DNA of 64,000 bases from Clostridium paraputrificum (GCF_900447045.1 NZ_UAWH01000005.1:744001-808000); one strand, 5' to 3'. Positions 34,789-44,039 are shown, numbered from the stretch's first letter. Program-made: numbers and translations. The notes: generated by a model not told the origin, from the sequence alone.

Positions 34789-34827
34789 TAAAAACAAGCT
34801 ATATATAAGATAGGAGATGAACAAAGT

Positions 34828-35148
34828 ATGGATAATAATAAATTTAAGTGTCCTATTGAATCTTTATCAAATATATTAGGGAAGAAGTGGGTATTTAATA
34901 TAATATGGTTTTTAAGAGAAGATAAAAAAAGATTTAGTGAGATTCAAAAGTATTTAGAAGGGTGTAGTAGAAAAGTGTTATCTCAACAATTAGATTTACT
35001 TATAGAAAATAATATAGTAATTAATGAAAAGCAGGAGATAAATAATAATTTGGAATCTTATTATTATTTAAGTAGTAATGGATTAGAGCTACTTGATATA
35101 ATAGAAAGAATGATAGTATGGGGAGAAGCAAATTTAAAATGCAAATAA
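34828..35148 (+). CDS. HxlR-family regulator
   Basis: A 106-residue winged helix-turn-helix of the HxlR type. Cys8 in the N-terminal KCPIE motif is at the position used for redox or aldehyde sensing in HypR, YodB and HxlR relatives. The DNA-binding helix lies near 35-60 (FSEIQKYLEGCSRKVLSQQL). It is 12 nt upstream of a CcdA-TlpA fusion, forming a two-gene operon, so thiol status is a plausible signal. Start follows TAGGAGATG. Confidence 0.88.
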   Translation: MDNNKFKCPIESLSNILGKKWVFNIIWFLREDKKRFSEIQKYLEGCSRKVLSQQLDLLIENNIVINEKQEINNNLESYYYLSSNGLELLDIIERMIVWGEANLKCK

Positions 35149-35160
35149 AGGAGTATTAAA

Positions 35161-36405
35161 ATGTTTGACGGATTATCATCATTAGAGAATATAAGTTTTT
35201 TACTAGTATTTTTAGAAGGGGTATTATCATTTTTATCACCTTGTGTTTTACCTTTAATACCTATTTATATTAGTTATTTAGCAGGTAATGCAAAGAAAGA
35301 AAATGAAGATGGAAGTATAACATATGTAAGAAAAAAAGTGTTATTTCACACAGTATTCTTTATATTAGGAATTTCAACAGCCTTTTTTGTGTTAGGTTTA
35401 TCATTTACTTCCTTAGGAAAGTTCTTTAATACAAATAAAGCTTTATTTAGTAAAATTTCAGGAATTATAATTATAGTTTTAGGATTATATCAAATTGGGA
35501 TATTTGATTTTAAGTTCCTTCAAAGAGAGAGAAAGATAAATCTTAATTTAAGTGGTAAGAAGATAAATCCTTTAATGGCATATATAATGGGATTTACATT
35601 TAGTTTTGCATGGACTCCTTGTGTGGGACCAGCGTTATCATCAGTATTAATTTTAGCTTCTAGTGCTAAAAATGCTGCTTTGGGAAATTTGTTAGTACTA
35701 TTGTATACAGTAGGGTTTACAATACCATTTTTATTATTAGGTATATTTACTACACAAGCTTTAAATTTTATTAAGAAAAATAAGAAGATAATGAAGTATA
35801 CAATAAGAGCTGGTGGCGTAATTATGATTATAATGGGTGTAATGACCTTCACTGGATGGGTAAATAATATAACAGGATATTTAAGTTCAACTGGAAATAA
35901 TCAGAACACTCAACAGGAACAGCCTAAAGATGAAGAAAAAGAAAGTGATAGTGCAGGAGATGAGAAAGAAGCACCAAGTGCAGTTGACTTTGAACTAGTT
36001 GACCAGTATGGAAATACGCATAAGTTATCAGATTATAAAGGAAAGGTAGTATTTCTTAATTTCTGGGCAACTTGGTGTCCTCCTTGTAAAATGGAGATGC
36101 CTAATATAGAAGAACTTTATAAGAAATACAATTATAATAAAGATGATGTTGTTATATTAGGGGTAGCTCAGCCTGGAGGGCAAGAAAAAAGTATTTCTGG
36201 TATAAAAGAATTTATAAATAGTAATGGGTATACTTTTCCTACAGTTTTTGATGAAAGCGGGGATGTATTTGGAAGGTATTACATAAGATCACTTCCGACT
36301 ACTTTTATGATTGATAAAGAGGGAAAGATATATGGCTATGTAAGTGGAGCTTTATCAAAGGATCAAATGAATAGTATTATAAATCAAACAATAGAAAAGA
36401 AATAG
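35161..36405 (+). CDS. CcdA-thioredoxin (TlpA/ResA) fusion
   Basis: A 414-residue fusion. Residues 1-240 form a six-helix CcdA/DsbD-beta transporter with redox cysteines C28 (LSPCVLP) and C154 (WTPCVGP), which moves electrons from cytosolic thioredoxin across the membrane. A polar linker (about 242-272) leads to an extracytoplasmic TlpA/ResA-like domain with the active site W305-CPPC309 and a cis-Pro in SLPTTF. The single chain can deliver reductant to external disulfides. It is coupled to the HxlR gene and ends at a strong terminator. Few cytochrome c uses are expected in a fermenter, so the targets are probably other surface proteins. Confidence 0.92.
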   Translation: MFDGLSSLENISFLLVFLEGVLSFLSPCVLPLIPIYISYLAGNAKKENEDGSITYVRKKVLFHTVFFILGISTAFFVLGLSFTSLGKFFNTNKALFSKISGIIIIVLGLYQIGIFDFKFLQRERKINLNLSGKKINPLMAYIMGFTFSFAWTPCVGPALSSVLILASSAKNAALGNLLVLLYTVGFTIPFLLLGIFTTQALNFIKKNKKIMKYTIRAGGVIMIIMGVMTFTGWVNNITGYLSSTGNNQNTQQEQPKDEEKESDSAGDEKEAPSAVDFELVDQYGNTHKLSDYKGKVVFLNFWATWCPPCKMEMPNIEELYKKYNYNKDDVVILGVAQPGGQEKSISGIKEFINSNGYTFPTVFDESGDVFGRYYIRSLPTTFMIDKEGKIYGYVSGALSKDQMNSIINQTIEKK

Positions 36406-36446
36406 TAATAGGTTATGAGGGATTCTCATAGCCTATTACTTTAAAA
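36404..36446. terminator. Bidirectional terminator
   Basis: AGTAATAGGTTATGAG pairs with CTCATAGCCTATTACT around GGATT between convergent genes. Confidence 0.88.
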
Positions 36447-36448
36447 GG

Positions 36449-37237
36449 TTAGGATTCTTTAATATATTTTTTTTCTATAATAGCAACTAATTTATACATC
36501 AAGAATGCAATTATTGAAAGTAGTACTATACTCATCATTACCATATCTAATTGGGAGATTTGACCGCCATAAACAATTAGGAAACCAAGCCCCTCTCTTG
36601 CAACTAGGAATTCCCCCATAATGACACCAACCCAAGATAGTCCTACATTAATCTTTAAAGCTGATATTAACACAGGAATAGTATAAGGTATAATTAAATA
36701 TTTTAAAATTTGTATTTTGTTAGCTTGGAATGTTTTCATTAATAGAATTTTCTCTCTATCTACATCCTGGAATCCTGTAAATACACTTATTATAGTGGTT
36801 ACAATAGATATTAAAAGTGCTATTACAATTATAGCGCTAGTACCATTACCAACCCAGAATATTATAATAGGTGCTAAAGCGACCTTTGGTAGAGCATTTA
36901 ATACAACTAAATAAGGGTCTAATACCTTAGCTGTAAATGGGAACCACCAAAGAACTATAGCGATTATAGTACCTAAGATAGTGCCCAGTGAGAAGCCTAA
37001 TATAGTCTCATAACATGTAACCCAAATGTGCCTTAGTATAGTTCCATCTTCATAGAAAGATAGGAAAGATTTAAACATTCTGCTAGGACTTGAAGTTAAA
37101 AATGGATCAACCCACTTCATATCTGCTGCTAATTCCCATAGCAATATAAAACCAAGAAGAATTACTAATCTAAAAAAGGTAACTTTTAGTTTGTCACGTT
37201 TAACCTTCTTAACATATAGCTCATGTTCCTTACTCAT
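36449..37237 (-). CDS. ABC transporter permease (NitT/TauT type)
   Basis: A 262-residue inner-membrane permease of the SsuC/TauC/ThiX class with six predicted TM helices and an EAA-like loop (VDREKILLMKTFQANKIQILKYLIIP near 170-195). The ATG at 37237 overlaps the ATPase stop in a TAATG junction and is preferred over an upstream in-frame ATG that lacks a ribosome binding site. Last gene of a three-gene importer operon. Substrate not determinable. Confidence 0.87.
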   Translation of the reverse strand: MSKEHELYVKKVKRDKLKVTFFRLVILLGFILLWELAADMKWVDPFLTSSPSRMFKSFLSFYEDGTILRHIWVTCYETILGFSLGTILGTIIAIVLWWFPFTAKVLDPYLVVLNALPKVALAPIIIFWVGNGTSAIIVIALLISIVTTIISVFTGFQDVDREKILLMKTFQANKIQILKYLIIPYTIPVLISALKINVGLSWVGVIMGEFLVAREGLGFLIVYGGQISQLDMVMMSIVLLSIIAFLMYKLVAIIEKKYIKES

Positions 37238-37995
37238 TATCCATCCAACTCCTTCCATAATAAATTAAAGTAGCCTTTAAATTCAGGCTCTTTTCTTCTT
37301 TGGAAAGGGGTAGCATCTTTATTTTGAAATTCCATAGGAACATCAATTTTTATGGTAGAAGGTCTTTTAGCTAAAACTAAAATTCTATTTGCTAAGGAAA
37401 TTGCTTCGCTTATATCATGAGTAACCATAATTGCTGTTTTCTTCTCTTTTTTTATTATAGAGCTTACATCATCACAAACTTTTAATCTTGTTTGATAATC
37501 TAAAGCAGAAAAAGGTTCATCTAAAAATAATACATCCGGATTTAAAGCAAGGGTTCTAATTAAAGCAACTCTTTGTCTCATACCACCTGAAAGTTCTCTA
37601 GGATAATGATTTTTAAATTTTAGAAGATCATAATCTTTTAATAGTTCTTCAACTCTTTCTTTGTTTTCTGGGGTCATAAGTTTCTTTATTTTTAATCCTA
37701 AAGTTACATTTGTCCAAACGGTTTCCCATTCAAATAAATGATCCTTTTGAAACATGTACCCAATTTTATTTAAATTTTTATGAATATCCTCACCATTATA
37801 AAGTACTATTCCACTAGAAGGTTCTAATATTCCAGATAGTATATTTAAAAGAGTGGATTTCCCACAACCAGAAGGTCCGAGTATACAAATAAAATCTTCA
37901 TTACTTACATCAAAATTTATATTAGTTAATGCTTTTGTCTCTCCTTTTAAGGAGTGATAATTCATAGATATATCTTGAATTTCAAGCAAAGACAT
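37237..37995 (-). CDS. ABC transporter ATPase (NitT/TauT type)
   Basis: A 252-residue ATP-binding subunit. Walker A GPSGCGKST near 40-48, Q-loop MFQKDHLFEWETV, signature LSGGMRQRVALIR near 137 and Walker B VLFLDEPFSALD near 156 are intact, with the H-loop MVTHDISEA. The sequence is typical of sulfonate/nitrate/thiamine-precursor importers. It energises the permease encoded by the next, coupled gene. Start follows AGGTGGTGATT. Confidence 0.92.
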   Translation of the reverse strand: MSLLEIQDISMNYHSLKGETKALTNINFDVSNEDFICILGPSGCGKSTLLNILSGILEPSSGIVLYNGEDIHKNLNKIGYMFQKDHLFEWETVWTNVTLGLKIKKLMTPENKERVEELLKDYDLLKFKNHYPRELSGGMRQRVALIRTLALNPDVLFLDEPFSALDYQTRLKVCDDVSSIIKKEKKTAIMVTHDISEAISLANRILVLAKRPSTIKIDVPMEFQNKDATPFQRRKEPEFKGYFNLLWKELDG

Positions 37996-38050
37996 CTAAT
38001 CACCACCTTTTTATTTTATGTATATAGGTGGATTGTCATATATGTGATGT

Positions 38051-38074
38051 GGGAAGCCTTAAAATTAAGGCTTC
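38051..38074 (-). promoter_or_regulatory. Intercistronic hairpin between SBP and ATPase genes
   Basis: GGAAGCCTTA, loop AAAT, TAAGGCTTCC: a perfect hairpin in the gap after the binding-protein gene with no U-run on the - strand. It probably protects or partly attenuates the mRNA so that binding protein is made in excess. Confidence 0.6.
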
Positions 38075-38106
38075 CATCATCCACACTTGTTCGTTCTGTA
38101 TTTCTA

Positions 38107-39126
38107 CTATTTTTCATTTACTATTTTTTCAGCAAAAGAGTTATTTACTATTGTCTTATATTCAGGTCTAGAAGGTATAAGTGATGTGTCATATGATTGA
38201 ATAACATCCATTAGTTTAGTTAAATCTTCTTCTTTTAATGTTGGGTCTGAAGCTAAAGCATCGATCTCTTTGTAATTATCGATGACATTAATCATAATTT
38301 CTCTATCAGTTCCAGGGAAGAAAGATATAATTGAATCAGCTATTTCTTCAGTTGAATGGCTTTGGAACCATTGTTGTCCTTTATAGATAGCTCTGGTGAA
38401 TTTTTCTATTGTTTCTGGATTTTTATCCATATAGGATTTTGTTGAGAAGAAACAAGTATAAGCAAGTTTACCAGAGTCTTTACCTATTGAAGCAACAATC
38501 TTTCCGCTACCTTCTTTTTCTAGCATTGAAGCTGTAGGTTCAAATAGAGCTACGTATTCCCCACTTCCAGCTTTAAATGCACCAGCAGTAGCAGTGAAAT
38601 CAATATTAGTTACCATTTCTACATCTTTTTCAGGGATAATACCATGGTTCCTCATAACATATTCAAGTGCCATTTCAGGAACGCCACCAGGTCTGCCGCC
38701 TATTAACTTCTTACCCTTTATCTGTTCCCAAGTGAAGTTTGATTCGTCATTTCTTCCAACTAGGAAGGAACCGTCTTTTTGAGTAAGTTGAGCAAATAGT
38801 ACTGGGTAATCTTCTCTTCCTTGATTATAGATATAAATTACTTGTTCAGGTCCACAGAAACCAATGTCGGCGTTGTTGCTAAGCACATTTTGCATAACTT
38901 TGTCCGCTCCTTGTCCAGTTGAAAGATCTATTTCTAATCCTTCCTCTTCAAAGAAGCCTTCGCTTATAGCAACATACATTGGAGCGTAGAATACAGAACG
39001 AACTACTTCGTTAAGACGGACTTTTTGTAGCTCTGAATTTTCTTTTTCCTTGCCACAACCAATAAAAGAACAACTAATGGTAAAAACAAGTGCTAAGAAA
39101 AGTGCTAGTTTTGATTTTTTCCTCAT
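38107..39126 (-). CDS. ABC substrate-binding lipoprotein (NMT1/THI5-like)
   Basis: A 339-residue binding protein. The signal peptide ends in a lipobox with Cys24 (SFIGC). The mature part has the NMT1/THI5-like SBP pattern: VVRSVFYAPMYVAISEGFFEEEGLEIDL, then NADIGFCGPEQVIY and GGRPGGVPEMALEYVM. Homologues bind sulfonates, nitrate, or pyrimidine precursors of thiamine. No TPP riboswitch is seen upstream, so a thiamine link is not supported by regulation. First gene of the importer operon. Start follows GGAGAGGA. Confidence 0.87.
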   Translation of the reverse strand: MRKKSKLALFLALVFTISCSFIGCGKEKENSELQKVRLNEVVRSVFYAPMYVAISEGFFEEEGLEIDLSTGQGADKVMQNVLSNNADIGFCGPEQVIYIYNQGREDYPVLFAQLTQKDGSFLVGRNDESNFTWEQIKGKKLIGGRPGGVPEMALEYVMRNHGIIPEKDVEMVTNIDFTATAGAFKAGSGEYVALFEPTASMLEKEGSGKIVASIGKDSGKLAYTCFFSTKSYMDKNPETIEKFTRAIYKGQQWFQSHSTEEIADSIISFFPGTDREIMINVIDNYKEIDALASDPTLKEEDLTKLMDVIQSYDTSLIPSRPEYKTIVNNSFAEKIVNEK

Positions 39127-39337
39127 GTTCGTATGTCCTCTCCTTAATGATTATTAAAGATGCTTTATGATGTATATTATGACGGATAATGTCAGAGTGT
39201 TAAAGAAATGTGGAAATGATAAAGAATATTAATCAAAAATAGTTATAGTAATTGATTTGTTTGGATAGGGGATATTAAACTTTTCTTGTTCTTATTAAAA
39301 GTAGTAAATTAGATATTGATTTTTATTTAAGTTAATA

Positions 39338-39382
39338 TAAAGGGACAGTATAAGATTTATTTAGATACTGTCTCTTTATATT
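39338..39382. terminator. Terminator after the transketolase pair
   Basis: AAAGGGACAGTAT pairs with ATACTGTCTCTTT around a 13-nt loop; on the - strand it follows the transketolase C-subunit gene. The rest of 39127-39415 shows nothing else beyond upstream sequence of the ABC operon. Confidence 0.8.
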
Positions 39383-39415
39383 TGTGGTCATTTAATATGT
39401 GTCATATGGAAAAAA

Positions 39416-40342
39416 CTATATTATTGATTTAACTGTTTTAACAATTTTATCTGATGTTAAGCCGTATTCTTTGAATAATTCTTCAGGTTTTCCGCTTTGT
39501 CCAAAAATATCATTTATTCCAATTTTTTTTACTAATGAAGGGTGATTTTCACATATAACTTCTGAAACAGCAGAACCAAGTCCTCCAACAACATTATGTT
39601 CTTCTACTGTTACAATTTTTCCAGTTTCTTTTGCAGCTTTAAGAATGATTTCAGTATCAATTGGTTTTATGGTATGAAGATTAATTACTCTTACATTGAT
39701 ACCTTCAGCTTTTAATTTTTGTTGTGCTTCTAAAGATACTTGCACCATTGAACCTGTAGTAATTATAGTACAATCATTACCTTCTCTTAAAGTTACACCC
39801 TTACCAAACTCAAATTTATAGTTAGATGAATTTACGCTATCTACTGCTAAACGACCTAAACGTACATAGCATGGGCCATCACAGTTTGCTACATACTTTA
39901 TAATTTCTTCAGTTTCCTTTTCATCGCAAGGTGAGAAAACTTTCATATTAGGAATAGAACGCATCAAAGCAAGGTCTTCAATAGCTTGATGTGATGCACC
40001 ATCTTCTCCAACAGAAATTCCAGAATGAGTAGCACAAAGCTTTACATTTAAGTTAGTATAAGCTACTGAGTTTCTTATTTGTTCAAAGGCACGTCCGGCT
40101 AAGAACATAGCAAAACTACTTGCAAAAACTATTTTACCTGTAGAGGCTAATCCTGCTGCCACGCCAACCATATTTGCTTCAGCAATACCCATATTGTAGA
40201 AAGACTCTGGTGAAGAAGCTTTTACATCACATGTTTTTGTAGATTTAGATAGATCAGCATCTAATACAATTATATTTTTATTTTCTTTAGTAAGTTGAGA
40301 TAAAGCTTTACCATAAGCTTCTCTTGTTGCAATTTTAGACAT
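39416..40342 (-). CDS. Transketolase, C-terminal subunit
   Basis: A 308-residue subunit with the pyrimidine-binding (about 1-170) and C-terminal (185-308) domains of transketolase. DADLSKST, FYNMGIAEANMVGVAAGLA (the catalytic Glu in MGIAEAN) and THSGISVGEDGASHQAIEDLALMR are conserved. It pairs with the N-terminal subunit encoded just upstream; the start and stop overlap by one base. Together they move two-carbon units between pentose and triose/hexose phosphates. Split transketolases are usual in clostridia and archaea. Confidence 0.93.
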   Translation of the reverse strand: MSKIATREAYGKALSQLTKENKNIIVLDADLSKSTKTCDVKASSPESFYNMGIAEANMVGVAAGLASTGKIVFASSFAMFLAGRAFEQIRNSVAYTNLNVKLCATHSGISVGEDGASHQAIEDLALMRSIPNMKVFSPCDEKETEEIIKYVANCDGPCYVRLGRLAVDSVNSSNYKFEFGKGVTLREGNDCTIITTGSMVQVSLEAQQKLKAEGINVRVINLHTIKPIDTEIILKAAKETGKIVTVEEHNVVGGLGSAVSEVICENHPSLVKKIGINDIFGQSGKPEELFKEYGLTSDKIVKTVKSII

Positions 40343-41184
40343 TATAAAGCCTCCTCTATTTCTTTTAATGCAAGTTCAACCTGCTCCTTATTAGGGGCAG
40401 CACCATGCCATCCAGCTTGGTTTTCCATAAATGAAACCCCTTTTCCTTTTATAGTTCTTGCAATAATTACAGTAGGCGCTCCTTTAAAGTTTTTTGCCTC
40501 TTCATAACAATCTAAAAGAGCATCTATATCATGACCGTCAACAGTAAGTACATTCCACCCAAAAGCTTTAAATTTTTCATCTATTGGGGTAGGATTCATT
40601 ACATCTGTAATGTTTCCATCAATTTGAAGACCATTAAAGTCAACAATTGCTAATAAATTGTCTAATTTATAGTGGCTTGCACACATAGCTGCTTCCCAAA
40701 CTTGTCCTTCTTCTAGTTCTCCATCACCTAAAAGGCAATATACTCTATTGGATGAGTTATCTATTTTGTTTCCTAAAGCCATACCTACAGCTGTTGATAT
40801 ACCTTGTCCAAGGGAACCTGTAGACATATCTACTCCAGGAACATAATTCATATTTGGATGTCCTTGTAGTTTTGAACCTAATGAACGTAAATTGATTAGT
40901 TCTTCTCTTGAAAAGAATCCTCTATTACTTAAGGTTGCATACAAAACAGGAGCAGCGTGTCCTTTTGAAAGAACAAATCTATCTCTATCTTGTTTGTTAG
41001 GATTATAAGGGACTATATTCATTTCTTCAAAATATAGAGTTGTTAGGATTTCTACTGCTGAAAGAGAACCACCTAGATGTCCAGATGAAGCGCTTGCGAT
41101 AGATTTTATAATATCTGTACGAATTGTTTTGCAGATAGTATTTAAATTTTGATTTTTCATAAATATATGCTTAAGATTAAGCAA
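40342..41184 (-). CDS. Transketolase, N-terminal (TPP-binding) subunit
   Basis: A 280-residue subunit with the TPP-binding domain: SSGHLGGSLSAVEILTTLYF, the GDGELEEGQVWEAAMCASHYKLDN motif (GDG..N) and a GKGVSFME region. The first codon appears to be TTG at 41184 after AGGTAGGTGAA; the first ATG (41160) has no ribosome binding site. The TTG and following bases form GCTTAATCTTAAGC, a short hairpin that may limit initiation. Divergent from the LacI-type regulator gene, with which it shares the upstream region. Confidence 0.92.
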   Translation of the reverse strand: MLNLKHIFMKNQNLNTICKTIRTDIIKSIASASSGHLGGSLSAVEILTTLYFEEMNIVPYNPNKQDRDRFVLSKGHAAPVLYATLSNRGFFSREELINLRSLGSKLQGHPNMNYVPGVDMSTGSLGQGISTAVGMALGNKIDNSSNRVYCLLGDGELEEGQVWEAAMCASHYKLDNLLAIVDFNGLQIDGNITDVMNPTPIDEKFKAFGWNVLTVDGHDIDALLDCYEEAKNFKGAPTVIIARTIKGKGVSFMENQAGWHGAAPNKEQVELALKEIEEAL

Positions 41185-41255
41185 TTCACCTACCTTTTTA
41201 GTTTGTAAGTAATTTGCTTAAGTTAGAAAAGTTTGTTGTTTGTATTGATAAACAT

Positions 41256-41329
41256 AATTTAAAAGAAAAAAATGTTTCTGTCAAGTAAAAAGTTAAAATT
41301 ATTGACAAGTAACTCTTTATTAATATAGA
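41256..41329. promoter_or_regulatory. Overlapping divergent promoters, transketolase and LacI gene
   Basis: + strand: TTGACA at 41302-41307 and TATAGA at 41324-41329, spacer 16. - strand: TTGACA read from 41284 to 41279 and TAAATT from 41261 to 41256, spacer 17. The two start back to back. Confidence 0.6.
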
Positions 41330-41354
41330 ATTTTTAGGAAAGAGGGTGAGTGAA

Positions 41355-42347
41355 ATGGCTACAATAAGAGATGTGGGGAAATTGGCAGGAGTATCGGTAG
41401 CTACAGTATCTAGAGTTATAAATAAAAAGGGTTATGTAAGTAAAGAAACTGAAGAAGCTATTTTAAATGCAATGAAAATGTTAAATTATACACCAAATGA
41501 TGTTGCTAGAAGATTAGCAGGAAAAAAATCAAAAACAATAGGACTAATTATTCCTAATATATTAAATCCATTCTTTCCAGAGGTGGCAAGAGCAGCAGAG
41601 GACACTGCAAATAAATTAGGATATAATTTAATTCTTTGTAATACTGATAATAGTAGGGAAAAAGAAAGGCAATATTATGAGATGTTGTTTAACAAACAAG
41701 TAGATGGAATTATGATTTGTTCTTATACGGCCACACCTGAAGAATTATTGGCTTTAATAGATAGAGGTATGCCTTTAGTTGTATTAGATAGGGAGTTTAT
41801 TAATTATGAAATACCTTCTATAACTGGAGATAATAAAGATGGTGGAAGGAATGCAGCAATGCACCTTTTAGAGTGTGGATGTAAAAATATTGCACATATT
41901 ACAGGGCCTATGTATATTGAGGCTTTAGAGGATAGATTTAATGGCTTTAAAGAAGTGCTAAAAGAAGAGAATCTATTTAGAGCAGATTTGGTTAAAGTTG
42001 ATGAATTTTCTTTAAAGGGAGGATATAGCTCTACTAAAAAACTCCTTCAAGAGGAAAATAACATTGATGGTATATTTGCTGGAAATGATATTTTAGCAAT
42101 AGGATCTTATAAAGCATTAAGAGAGATGGGTTATGAGCTTGGAAAAGATATTAAATTAATAGGTTATGATGGGTTAGAGTCTAATATAAATTACTTAGAA
42201 ATTTCATCTATAGCTCAGCCAATGTATGAATACGGACAAAAGGGTGTAGAATTGTTGTTAAAAAAGATAGAGGGAAACGAGGATATATCAAAAGAAAAAA
42301 TAAAACTAAATGCTAAGTTAATAAAAAGAGTATCTACTATAGGATAG
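41355..42347 (+). CDS. LacI-family regulator (RbsR-like)
   Basis: A 330-residue repressor. An N-terminal LacI helix-turn-helix (ATIRDVGKLAGVSVATVSRVIN) and hinge (residues about 45-60) precede a periplasmic-binding-like sensor domain similar to RbsR. ATG at 41355 follows GAGGGTGAG; the in-frame GTG at 41346 lies inside that site. It is followed by a terminator and then the ribokinase operon, whose promoter holds two LacI-type palindromes, so ribose or a related pentose is the likely effector. Confidence 0.9.
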   Translation: MATIRDVGKLAGVSVATVSRVINKKGYVSKETEEAILNAMKMLNYTPNDVARRLAGKKSKTIGLIIPNILNPFFPEVARAAEDTANKLGYNLILCNTDNSREKERQYYEMLFNKQVDGIMICSYTATPEELLALIDRGMPLVVLDREFINYEIPSITGDNKDGGRNAAMHLLECGCKNIAHITGPMYIEALEDRFNGFKEVLKEENLFRADLVKVDEFSLKGGYSSTKKLLQEENNIDGIFAGNDILAIGSYKALREMGYELGKDIKLIGYDGLESNINYLEISSIAQPMYEYGQKGVELLLKKIEGNEDISKEKIKLNAKLIKRVSTIG

Positions 42348-42351
42348 ATGG

Positions 42352-42375
42352 GCAGTGGTTTACACTGCTTTTTTT
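42352..42375 (+). terminator. Terminator after LacI-type gene
   Basis: GCAGTG, loop GTTTA, CACTGC, then seven T. Confidence 0.88.
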
Positions 42376-42411
42376 ATGCAAAAAAATATATGTATTTGTT
42401 TACATAACAGG

Positions 42412-42440
42412 TTGACAAGAAAAAAACACCATGATAATAT
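42412..42440 (+). promoter_or_regulatory. Promoter of the ribokinase operon
   Basis: TTGACA at 42412-42417 and TAATAT at 42435-42440, 17-bp spacer. Confidence 0.72.
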
Positions 42441-42444
42441 ATGT

Positions 42445-42550
42445 ATATAACCGGTTACACATTGGAGTTATTTGTTTGAGTTAAAAGTTTGTTAGGTATT
42501 GAAGTTACTATGTTTGTAAAAATAAAACGCTAATATTTAAACGGTTTACT
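42445..42550 (+). promoter_or_regulatory. Two LacI-type operators
   Basis: Operator one, TATAACCGGTTACA (42445-42458), lies at the expected transcription start. Operator two, TAAAC-G-GTTTA (42538-42548), is about 90 bp downstream in the leader. Both are palindromes with the central CG typical of LacI-family sites, and the spacing allows a looped complex with the adjacent regulator. Confidence 0.7.
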
Positions 42551-42564
42551 ATTTGGAGGTAGAA

Positions 42565-43470
42565 ATGAAGAAGGTAGTAGTAGTAGGAAGCCTTAATATG
42601 GACCTGGTGATGGAAGTTGAAAGAATGCCAAAAGTTGGAGAAACTATAAAGGGTAATAAGATGAGTTACTTTATTGGTGGGAAAGGTTCTAATCAAGCAG
42701 TAGCGGCTTCAAGGCTAGAAGATAATGTGAAAATCATAGGATGTGTTGGTAAAGATACATTTGGTGAAAAAATTTTAAAGCATTTAAAGGAAGACGGTGT
42801 TAACGTAGAGAGTGTTAGGGAAGATAATTGTGCATTTACTGGACTAGCTACAATATTTAAGACACCTGAAGACAATTCTATAGTGGTGATACCTGGAGCA
42901 AATGATTTTTGTGATATAGATTTAATCAAAACCTATGAAGAGGTAATAAAGGATGCAGATGTTGTAATAACGCAGTTAGAAATTCCTATGGAAACTGTTG
43001 AGTATACTCTTAAAATAGCAAAGAAACATGGTGTTAAAACCATACTAAATCCAGCGCCTGTAAAGACATTATCTAAAGAAATAATTAATAATGTAGATTT
43101 TATTACACCTAATGAAACTGAATTTGAGATAATATGTGGACAAGCTTTTAATAATGGTGAAGAACTAGAAGATAGTATGTTAAAATGGCAAGAAAATAAT
43201 AGTTGTAACTTAATAGTAACACGTGGTAAGCATGGATCTTCCTATGTGAAGGATGGAAAAGTTATTACTATAGATGCAATAGAAGTTAAGGTAGTAGACA
43301 CTACTGGAGCAGGTGATACTTTTAATGGGGCTTTTGCTCATTGCATAGCAAATGATTTTAGAATTGAAGAGGCAGTAAGATTTGCAGGAATAGCAGCTTC
43401 TTTATCAGTAAGTAAACTAGGTGCTCAATCAGGAATGCCAGCTTTAAATGAGCTAAACAAATATTTATAA
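42565..43470 (+). CDS. rbsK: Ribokinase
   Basis: A 301-residue PfkB-family kinase that makes ribose 5-phosphate. N-terminal VVGSLNMDLVMEVERMPKVGETI and GGKGSNQAVAASRL, central NPAP and TPNETE, and C-terminal DTTGAGDTFNGAFAH with the catalytic Asp are all present. ATG at 42565 follows GGAGGT (42555-42560). It heads an operon with an acetyltransferase, two membrane proteins and a nucleoside hydrolase. Ribose would come from nucleoside cleavage, since no rbs ABC genes are nearby. Confidence 0.92.
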   Translation: MKKVVVVGSLNMDLVMEVERMPKVGETIKGNKMSYFIGGKGSNQAVAASRLEDNVKIIGCVGKDTFGEKILKHLKEDGVNVESVREDNCAFTGLATIFKTPEDNSIVVIPGANDFCDIDLIKTYEEVIKDADVVITQLEIPMETVEYTLKIAKKHGVKTILNPAPVKTLSKEIINNVDFITPNETEFEIICGQAFNNGEELEDSMLKWQENNSCNLIVTRGKHGSSYVKDGKVITIDAIEVKVVDTTGAGDTFNGAFAHCIANDFRIEEAVRFAGIAASLSVSKLGAQSGMPALNELNKYL

Positions 43471-43566
43471 ACGAAGAAGATAATATTTTGAAGTGTAAAA
43501 TAGATTATTGAATGCTTTTTGCTTGAAGTAATAAGACTTAAAGTATTTAATTTATGGAGGGATAAT

Positions 43567-44013
43567 ATGGAGGTGGCGGAAGTGGTATGGGGAGAAAATC
43601 CAGAAACTCAAGCTATAAAAGAACTTAGAAAAAGAATATTTGTAGAGGAGCAAGGGATTGGTAACCAAATTATTGAGGATAAAGATGAAAAAACATGTAT
43701 TCAACTGATAGGAGTACAACAAGGAAATATAATAGGTCATCTAAGGATATATAAAATATCTCATTATAAATATAAAATTCAGAGAGTATGCATTGATAGT
43801 GATTATAGAAGAAATGGTTTTGGACAGATTTTAATAGGTTATGCAGAGGAAGAGATAAAAAGGAATGGAGGGTATACTGCTATATTATGGGCACAACAAA
43901 GATATGAAGCTTATTATAAAAAATTAGGTTATAGTTGTAGTGCTTTTGAAGAAGTTATAAATTATTTTAAAAAACCACATATAGAAATGTGGAAAAAATT
44001 AGTATATAAATAA
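43567..44013 (+). CDS. GNAT-family acetyltransferase
   Basis: A 148-residue GNAT. The early pattern EIRELRKRIFVEEQGI-like (KELRKRIFVEEQGI here) and the acetyl-CoA loop RVCIDSDYRRNGFGQILI resemble ElaA-type GNATs. ATG at 43567 follows GGAGGG. It lies inside the ribokinase/nucleoside hydrolase operon; a role in that pathway is not evident. Substrate unknown. Confidence 0.82.
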   Translation: MEVAEVVWGENPETQAIKELRKRIFVEEQGIGNQIIEDKDEKTCIQLIGVQQGNIIGHLRIYKISHYKYKIQRVCIDSDYRRNGFGQILIGYAEEEIKRNGGYTAILWAQQRYEAYYKKLGYSCSAFEEVINYFKKPHIEMWKKLVYK

Positions 44014-44039
44014 AAATACAAAATTGGGAGGAATAAGTT

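Noticed and set aside
39127..39415. TPP riboswitch upstream of the THI5-like binding protein
   Set aside because: The CTGAGA and ACCTGATCTGG blocks are absent on the - strand.
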